NCBI GenBank assembly: GCA_029876055.1
Contig: CM056877.1
Location: 3,162,001-3,226,000, forward strand
Source of the DNA: Madurella fahalii
Taxonomy: Eukaryota > Ascomycota > Sordariomycetes > Sordariales
Direction: 5' to 3'
DNA length: 64,000 nucleotides
Shown: piece by piece, positions 58,828 through 64,000 of the stretch
Numbering within the stretch: the stretch's first letter is position 1
How the letters are laid out: the number at the start of each line of letters is the position of its first letter
The notes under the pieces: model-generated
What the model saw: only the letters and a program-made list of their open reading frames with translations
The model's database searches: none
What the model was told of the DNA's origin: nothing
Position numbers and translations under genes: made by a program

Positions 58828-61800
58828 TCAGTCATCATCGCTGACTACCCCTTCGTCAAACTCCGGTACCTGCGCGTTACTCCCGTTACGGTCTGTCATA
58901 TCGGCCACGAACCGCTCATCATCGGCCGCTGAAGGCGGTTTCCCGTCATCCTCAGGCTCCGCGAGGTCCGTTTCGCTACCGCCGCGCACGAAGTCGCCCC
59001 CCGGGCACACACGATCGCGCGATCCACAACACTTGAAGCACAGGGAGAAGTCGCCGAGAGCCTGGCTGTCGTAGTAGACGCCGCATATGCGCTGCCACGT
59101 GGCCGAGTTAGCTTTTCTTTTTCTTTTTTTTTTTTTTCCAATCTCCCTACCGTGGATACCAAACCTGAAAGGGAAAGCCAGAGAGAAGAAGGGGGAAAGA
59201 TGATGAGGAACTTACCAAGTAGCATCCACGGCAGAAGACGTTGGTTGATATCCCGAACTTGCGCGGCTTGATATGCTCGTCGCACAGCAGGTCTTCCTTC
59301 TCCAGCGTAGTAGCATGATCGAGCGCGTTGTGGTATCGTGCAACGTCCCCGGCCGACCAGTCCCCGATACCGTCCATGGACTGCTGCACACGTCCGCGGG
59401 CGCGAGGGTCCGCGCCATGGCTGAGCAAACGCTACGATCTTGGCAACGTCGTCCCCGGCTCGGCGGCCTGAAGATGTCGGTCGCCCGTGTCGCCCAAAGC
59501 AAGGCCGTCCAGCCGTCCTCGTCAGGCGTGTCAATGTCGAGGCCGACCACCTTGGTGTTGTCTAGCACAACCTCAACGAGGTCTAGCTGACCGTTCAATA
59601 CGGCGTAGTGGAGCGGAATCCTCCCAAAGGCGTCCCAAGCAGCGAAATCTTCGTCGGACGCGCCGAGCGCTTCGAGGACGGCAAGGGAGTTGTAGCATGC
59701 CAGGTGGGAGGCTCTGCAGCGCATCCTGTCCATCGCAGCAACGTCGGCGCCCTTCTCCAGGAGCAGCTTGATGGTACCGGGGCTGCACGTCATGCTGGCG
59801 AGATGGAGGGGAAGTGTGGTGTAGGTTGGCCCCTCGACAACGGCGCTGTGCTCTACCAGATAACGTATCACGACCTCCTTCTGCGAAGAGGGATCATGGC
59901 GACAGGCCAGAATGAGAGTCGTGTCTCACGGTCGAGGTTCACGTCGGCACCGTTCTCGACGAGGAGGTTGATGATTTCGACGGCGTTGGCGGCATCGAGT
60001 CTATGAGCACATAGGTTATGTAGAGCGCCAGAGATGCCCGGAGTGTTGAGTGTTAGGAGCGTATCCTTCTTGGAAAGCAAATAATAAACGACGCCCCAGT
60101 TGGCGGCACGGATGGCCTCTACCAGGGGCGTATTCCTCCACTTGTTGGTCGCGTCCAGCTTGGCCCCTGCGTTGACGATCCGTCTCATCGAAGCCGTTGA
60201 CATCGACGACGTGATGTGGTCAAGGGGAGTATTGCCGTCGATGTTCCTGCTGTCCAGGTTCGGACAAAATTCGAGAAGCATTCGGACGATAGCGTCGTTG
60301 CAACGGGAGAGGGCCTCAATCAGCGGCGACACCGTGGCCTCGTTGTGCATGTGATTCACGTCGGCCTCGGCGTCAAGTAGAAGCCTTACAACCTCCTCAT
60401 ATTCATACTGTACCGCGAGGAGCAATGATGCTGACAGGGCCTCTGCATCTTCCAAAGGGCGCTCCACCATGAGCATCACAACCTCGGGCTGGTTGGCCCT
60501 GGCGGCTGCCTCCAAGGGGCTCGCCGCAGCCTCGTATTTCTTGGAGGGATCCACTCCCTGGTTGAGCAGAAGGCGCACGACGTCGGGACGCCTAACGGCC
60601 GCATGGAGCGGAGACTCCCTCTTGGCGTCGCAGGCGGCAGTCAGATCTGATCCAGCGTCAACCAGCAACTGCACGGTGCCAAGTGGCCCATACACGGCGG
60701 CCGTGTAAAGCGGAGTCCATCCGTCCGAGTCTCTAGCCATCACGTCCGCGTTACGCTCCAGGAGAAGTTTGACAACATCGACTATGTCGTTGGCTTCCCT
60801 GGCTGAGGCGATCGAAAGAGCCGTGTGGTTCCAGTTTGCCGGTTCCCGCGCTTCAATGTTGGCGTCACCGTCGAGCAAAAACCTAACCTTTCCTAGCGAA
60901 TACTTCTCGGCGGTGACCGCCAGGAGAAGAGGAGCATTGCCGCCACTGGGATTAGAGTTCACGTCTATGCCTTCCTCCACGTGCCTCGCGCAGATATGAA
61001 GGCTGCTTCCCGTGATCGAGAGGCAGAGCGCGTTTCCAGCCTCATTTTGATACGGATAAGTCTACTCGTCGCTTGAGCAGAGCCTCCGTCGTCCGGACAA
61101 ACCCTCTCGAGGCCACGTGGAGGAAGGGTTGGGATACCGGATCAACGACGTGATCCTGAAGGGGTGCCAGCTCGAGCAGTGTGTCAGCGGCGTCGTAGCG
61201 GGCCCACTCAGCGGCGCATTGGAGCGCTGTCCGGCCGTTCTTGTTCACAGCGCCCGGGGTTACGCCGTTTGCGAACACCAGCTTGATCGTCTCTGAACTG
61301 CCCCAACCTGCCGCATTGTGGACGGGCGAGGGTTGCTCGATGCCTGAGACCGGTGCGATATTGATTCCCCTGTCAAGGAAGACCTTGATGACGCCTATCG
61401 CGTTTTTTGTGGTGGCGAGCCCTATAGGGCCTAAGGGGTCGTCCTCTACTAGGGTGGCGCGCGGGTCCGCACCCAGGCTGAGGAGCTTTGCCACGAGGTT
61501 CTCATTCTTGGTCCAGCATGCTTTCAAAAGCATATCAGATAGCCAAACTGACCTCCCCTCTGCGTCCGGGTAGGGATTGGGCTCGGGAAGGAGCTTCATC
61601 ACCTCACGCGGCACATCTTGGCTACCGGAGGAAACGGCTGCTCGGAGACGTTTCTCGAGTTTGGGGTCCTCGAGGTTGAATTGTGTCGTGGCTGGAGGAA
61701 GAAGCTCGCGGACGATCTTGAAATGGCCTTGCTTGGCGGCCTCGATCAAGGCAGTTGTGATAGGTTCCCCCGTCTCGCCGTCGCGGAATGCGTCGACTAG

Positions 61801-64000
61801 TTCCTCGAGCCTGAAATGCGCTGCGAGAGGAAGTGGCTGACGGGAATCTGGGCCAGGACAGGTGAAGGGATTGGCGACGGACGCGTAGGCCTCTAGCCAA
61901 CGGCATCGGAGGGATTCGTCTTGTAAGAGGCGCTTGGCTCTCGCCTGCGCGGGAGCAAAGGCCGCCGTACCGACCCCTTGGGCTTCCCGGTAATGAAAAG
62001 TCCAATACTGCGCCGCGTATGGGAATCCATGGGCCACCGACCACTCCGACGTTGTCGAAGGCTCGTCAGTGGCAATCAGGCACTGGAGACAGGTCATAAG
62101 GATGTCTAGGTGCTGTTGGCTTCTCGACCCCGGCTTCCACCAGCTACGAGATCCTGATTCGGCCGGGTCCGACTCGAGCCAGGTGCGGATTCGAGAATGA
62201 CCGAAACGCACTTCGCCATGCTGAATCTGGATCAAGCCCCCGAAGTAACCAAGGACGTCGTATAAACCCTCTGAACCAGTAGTGCTGTCACCCTTCGCCA
62301 AGTGTGACACAAGACGAAACTCGTCAGTCTTCAAGGGTTGGAGACACAATAATGTCCAGGTTAGGAGAGTTCTGACCCAGCATTGTTTGTTTGAAGGAAT
62401 ACTAAACAAGACCGCATCAAAGACATGCTCCGGGATCGGGTTGTCAATGAGACGCCGGACAGGGTCGCCTTCGACAGCACTCGGCGGCCTGCGATCCCGA
62501 GTAGTAACCCATTCTCGGATGATCCGTAAGAGGGCATCATCGTCACGGAAAGTGTTCAGAAGAACGGGAATTGAGGCTTGAAACGCTTCGTCGCTGGCGT
62601 AGCCCCAGTAATTTTGGAGTAGCATTACGAAATTGACAGATAACTTCTCTTTTCCCCCTCCAAGGAGCTCGTGTTGGCGGCATGTGCACGGTATGCATGA
62701 CCAGGGAGCTTCGAAAGGCCCGAGCGGGTGTTTTCATCGCCCCCTGATGTCATGGTGATGATGATTTTGCTAGACCATTCTTGCTCTCTTAATAAGGTCT
62801 CCAGAAACGAGACGAATTTCCTGCCGGTATCGAGAGATCGATCGAGCCTGCCAATGACAAAGACACAATTTGTGTTGCTCCCGTTGGTAAGCCTGTCCCA
62901 GTAGTGAATCAGATCCTCGGTGGTCCAGCTCTGGGTCGCTTGCAGAATGTCCAGCGTTCGGTTCACGTTCCGGTCTGCTCTGCCCATGCAATGATTGGCC
63001 AACTGGGAGATGCCGGTGCGAAGCATGTTCCTGAGAGAGCTGAAACGGCAATCATAAGGGTCGAACTGGAAGTGGATCACGCCGGCGGTGACTTTATCAC
63101 GTATGTAGGCGTAGAGGTGTTCTGATAGGTCGATGTTGTCGTCTGAGTGGACATGAAGGACGATGTCTTGCTCTGCCGCTAGGAAGTCGTCCAGAACTGG
63201 TATGGTGTCTGGGGCGCGAATGTCCATCGCGGGATATATTGGGGATGCCTGGGACGTCAGGGCGCGTAGCGTTCGCCCACGGTCTCCGTCTAGGACTTCA
63301 GCTGGCCGAGCGTTAGTAGGCAGCGCAAATAGCCCACAGCGACGCAGATGGGAAACTTACCAACCCAGTCAGTGCTCTTCATATTTCCGAAATAAGCGAC
63401 ATCTGCCCCGTTAAAGCGGGTCATGGTGGCATGCGGCCTCTTGCTCTAACCTTGGTTTCGAATGGGACGCCCAGCAGGAACATCGATGCTATTTCGGGTA
63501 CCTCACCAACATTAGAAACTGGTTTAATTGGTGACGACCAATGCTGAAATAGCAACGAAAAACGGAAGGGATACTCACCGGCTCAGACGATGTAGAATAT
63601 ATGTCAATGTCATATGATTGGACCAGCACCCTGGCCTGGATAAACAGGCCGTTCACCTCATCGATGGTCTCAGAAAGACTTTCAACAAGGGGAAAGAGTG
63701 GGACTATGAGGGAGGTATTGCCTAAGCTCTGCAGCATGTATCTGAGGAGATGGTCCCGCAGAGCATCCAAGCTCGATGGCCTGTGAGGGTATCCAAAAAA
63801 CATCTGTGCGCTTGTGAGACGAAAGTGTGTGAGAGAGAGAGATGGTTCATACACACCAGGACTCGGACGGCAGAAGACGAACCACTCAAAGTTTGAGGGA
63901 TCTTGAGTGGCAAGAACTAGGGCCTATGAAGTGGTTGATTAGTCGCGGCCCTCTTTGGTTTCGCGTGGGATTTTCTCAGACTAGGACTCACCGCTTTGAC
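58828..64000 (-). pseudogene. SesB-like hydrolase / degenerate NACHT / ankyrin / zinc-finger gene, partial and broken
   Basis: The gene enters from the right edge. VKA|ALVLATQD and PGMFFGYPHRPSSLD (63990-63780) match the middle of the SesB-like alpha/beta hydrolase domain used as an N-terminal effector in fungal NLRs; its GHSxGG part lies outside. After short exons (MFLLGVPFETK and DVAYFGNMKSTDWV) comes a NACHT-like region. Its P-loop position reads HVHSDDNIDLSEH, so Walker A is lost, but the later W-x-x-EDLIHYWDRL and FVIGRLDRSL segments remain. A helical part (62625-61800) and about 18 ankyrin repeats follow, then a C-terminal finger: CDEH...VFCRGCYL | ICGVYYDSQALGDFSLCFKCC. The frame breaks near 62650, at the A4 run near 61052 (one base extra), near 59930 (two bases extra) and at 59430-59460. 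It is a pseudogene, or an allele needing resequencing. Confidence 0.8.

Noticed and set aside
1..64000. CRISPR arrays, bacterial operons or telomere repeats
   Set aside because: No direct repeats with regular spacers, no ribosome-binding-site-led operons and no TTAGGG arrays; the introns show a fungal nuclear genome.

Overview
The window is nuclear DNA of a filamentous ascomycete (Pezizomycotina). The evidence is short GT-AG introns of about 50 to 100 bases, a Zn2Cys6 transcription factor, a fungal 7-TM rhodopsin-domain protein, Fot1/pogo and LTR-type transposon relics, and several ankyrin proteins of fungal type. Order or genus cannot be fixed by eye; the families would fit Sordariomycetes. 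The left two thirds look like an accessory region: few intact genes, long AT-rich gaps, homopolymer runs, transposon relics and many broken genes. The right part (48.9-57.2 kb) is more ordinary and holds intact multi-exon genes.

Layout. 1-607: start of an alpha/beta hydrolase (minus, runs off the left edge). 2.2-6.7 kb: multi-TM ankyrin protein whose last repeats are near-identical 99-bp units and whose end is shifted by a 7-bp duplication. 8.2-9.5 kb: broken gene with a possible PD-(D/E)XK core. 11.8-13.4 kb: three-exon gene of unknown function. 14.6-17.9 kb: decayed NLR/ankyrin pseudogene. 18.5-20.0 kb: DUF3435 (captain-like tyrosine recombinase) pseudogene. 23.9-24.8 kb: three-finger C2H2 protein. 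24.8-27.9 kb: AT-rich DNA with two copies of a ~260-bp TG...CA LTR-like repeat; a third, inverted copy lies at 35.4 kb. 27.9-33.1 kb: intact 12-exon ankyrin/CorA-like fusion. 35.0-35.4 kb: Cys-rich repeat frame without a start. 37.0-38.5 kb: DUF4470-associated gene killed by three in-frame stops. 39.5-41.5 kb: intact trypsin-fold protease. 42.2-47.2 kb: Fot1 relic, a nucleoside-phosphorylase (PNP/UDP) domain relic and a broken C2H2-like regulator. 48.9-50.1 kb: rhodopsin-domain protein. 52.0-57.2 kb: 13-exon MFS exporter divergent from a transcription factor with two Zn2Cys6 clusters. 58.8-64.0 kb: SesB-like/NACHT-like/ankyrin pseudogene that runs off the right edge.

How the genes fit together. 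Many of the genes belong to families that make up fungal NLR-type recognition proteins: SesB-like hydrolase, PNP/UDP, NACHT-like, ankyrin, and a C-terminal zinc finger. Here they appear both as one intact ankyrin membrane protein and as a set of dead copies, next to relics of mobile elements. The divergent MFS/zinc-cluster pair looks like a self-contained transport and regulation unit. All exon borders were derived by eye from splice motifs, reading-frame phase and family signatures; none has been tested against transcripts.
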